Part shown: positions 6,058 to 6,551 of the stretch, in pieces
Layout: each line of letters starts with the position of its first letter
How positions within the stretch are numbered: position 1 is the first letter of the stretch
NCBI GenBank assembly: GCA_013812385.1
Contig: JACCTM010000348.1
Coordinates: 1 to 6,551 of the forward strand
Length of the DNA stretch: 6,551 nt
DNA from: Geodermatophilaceae bacterium
GTDB lineage: Bacteria; Actinomycetota; Actinomycetes; Mycobacteriales; Geodermatophilaceae
Reading direction: 5' to 3'
Program-made: the position numbers and the translations under genes
The notes under the pieces: generated by a model
Seen by the model: the letters and a program-made list of their open reading frames with translations, nothing else
The model's database searches: none
Told to the model about the DNA's origin: nothing

Positions 6058-6551
6058 GGACGTCGATCGCGATCGTCCATATCGATCTAGCCGTCGAGTC
6101 CGCCGATCGGCATTACGAGGCCGTGGCCAGTCGGGTCAGTCCTGGACAAGGGGTGCGACTGGTGTTCTGGCGGCACGATCTTCCGCTCGGCGAGGTGCAG
6201 CTGACGGCGGAAGCCTGGCCAGTTACCCGGCCACGATTTCGGCAGCTGATCGCCCAAGCAATCGCCCCGGCCGTCGGCCAACGTCTATTCGGCACCGGGT
6301 TCGACCCCGCGCTGCCCGAGCGCAGATCGTCCCGAGAGCCTTCGCCAGCACCGGCCGCGAGCACGCTGTCCCGGCTGGCCAGTCCGCTGGAAGGCCTTGA
6401 GGTACCAGCAACGTCCTTCCCGGCCCACAGCGCACCGCGAGTGTCCGTGATCATCTGCACTCGGGACCGTCCCGAACAGCTGCGGCGCGCCCTTACCGCC
6501 GTGCAGGCACTCAGCCCTGAACCTGACGAAGTGCTGGTGGTCGACAACGCA
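6054..6551 (+). CDS. Second GT2-family glycosyltransferase with N-terminal accessory domain (partial, cut at right edge)
   Basis: Exactly 166 codons are present before the window ends, with no stop. Residues 129-140 (RVSVIICTRDRP) and 159-166 (VLVVDNA) are the opening strands of a GT2 GT-A domain, matching VAVCTHDR and VLVVDNA in the preceding gene's product. The DXD and acceptor motifs lie beyond the edge. Residues 34-78, from VRLVFWRHDLPLGEVQL to VGQRL, form a small domain similar to that of the upstream protein. A Pro/Ala/Ser-rich linker (about 85-128) joins it to the catalytic part. The ATG at 6054 overlaps the upstream stop (ATGA, 6054-6057), so translation is probably coupled. No strong Shine-Dalgarno is evident, consistent with that. 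The two genes look like diverged tandem paralogues serving the same glycan. GT2 assignment is good despite truncation; specificity is unknown. Confidence 0.87.
   Translation, partial: MRTSIAIVHIDLAVESADRHYEAVASRVSPGQGVRLVFWRHDLPLGEVQLTAEAWPVTRPRFRQLIAQAIAPAVGQRLFGTGFDPALPERRSSREPSPAPAASTLSRLASPLEGLEVPATSFPAHSAPRVSVIICTRDRPEQLRRALTAVQALSPEPDEVLVVDNA

Noticed and set aside
5495..6400. 301-codon plus-strand frame overlapping both GT2 genes
   Set aside because: Ser/Arg/Ala/Trp-rich translation with no motif, spanning the well-supported GT2 genes in another frame.
1..6551. Mobile elements, CRISPR arrays, tRNA or rRNA genes
   Set aside because: I saw no transposase or integrase motifs, no terminal repeats, no regularly spaced repeats and no tRNA-like cloverleaf.

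Overview
The window looks like chromosomal DNA from a high-GC actinobacterium. Most of it is strongly GC-rich with G/C-ending codons, and the proteins (a SigL-like ECF sigma factor, actinobacterial-style glycosyltransferases) fit that group. I cannot name a genus. Every base outside three short gaps (296-421, 1439-1481, 4777-4833) and an 8-base spacer falls in a recognisable gene.

Layout. A minus-strand block runs leftward from about 4776. It holds a polysaccharide ABC-exporter permease (Wzm type), its ATPase with a C-terminal Wzt-like extension, a GT4 glycosyltransferase and a UDP-glucuronate decarboxylase (UXS, making UDP-xylose). The first three genes are 8 bases apart or overlap by ATGA, and the fourth follows after 43 bases, so they look like one operon. 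Beyond it, on the same strand but behind its own 126-base leader, lies the start of an ECF sigma factor that runs off the left edge. A plus-strand block leaves the same divergent control region. It consists of a complete GT2 glycosyltransferase and, overlapping by ATGA, the first 166 codons of a second GT2 that runs off the right edge.

How the parts fit. This is the core of a cell-surface glycan locus. UXS supplies a pentose donor, the GT4 and the two GT2 enzymes would build a lipid-linked chain in the cytoplasm, and Wzm/Wzt would export the finished chain. The Wzt C-terminal extension suggests that the exporter recognises a particular glycan end. No polymerase, flippase, chain-length regulator or ligase is visible, in keeping with an ABC-dependent route, although much of the locus may lie to the right.

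The points most worth a second look are the related N-terminal domain shared by the two tandem GT2 proteins, the abrupt AT-rich island (39 of 100 bases G or C at 4761-4860) between the divergent operons, and a SigL-like autoregulatory promoter plus leader hairpin ahead of the sigma gene. I found no mobile element, CRISPR array, tRNA or rRNA. The system is recognisable rather than wholly new.
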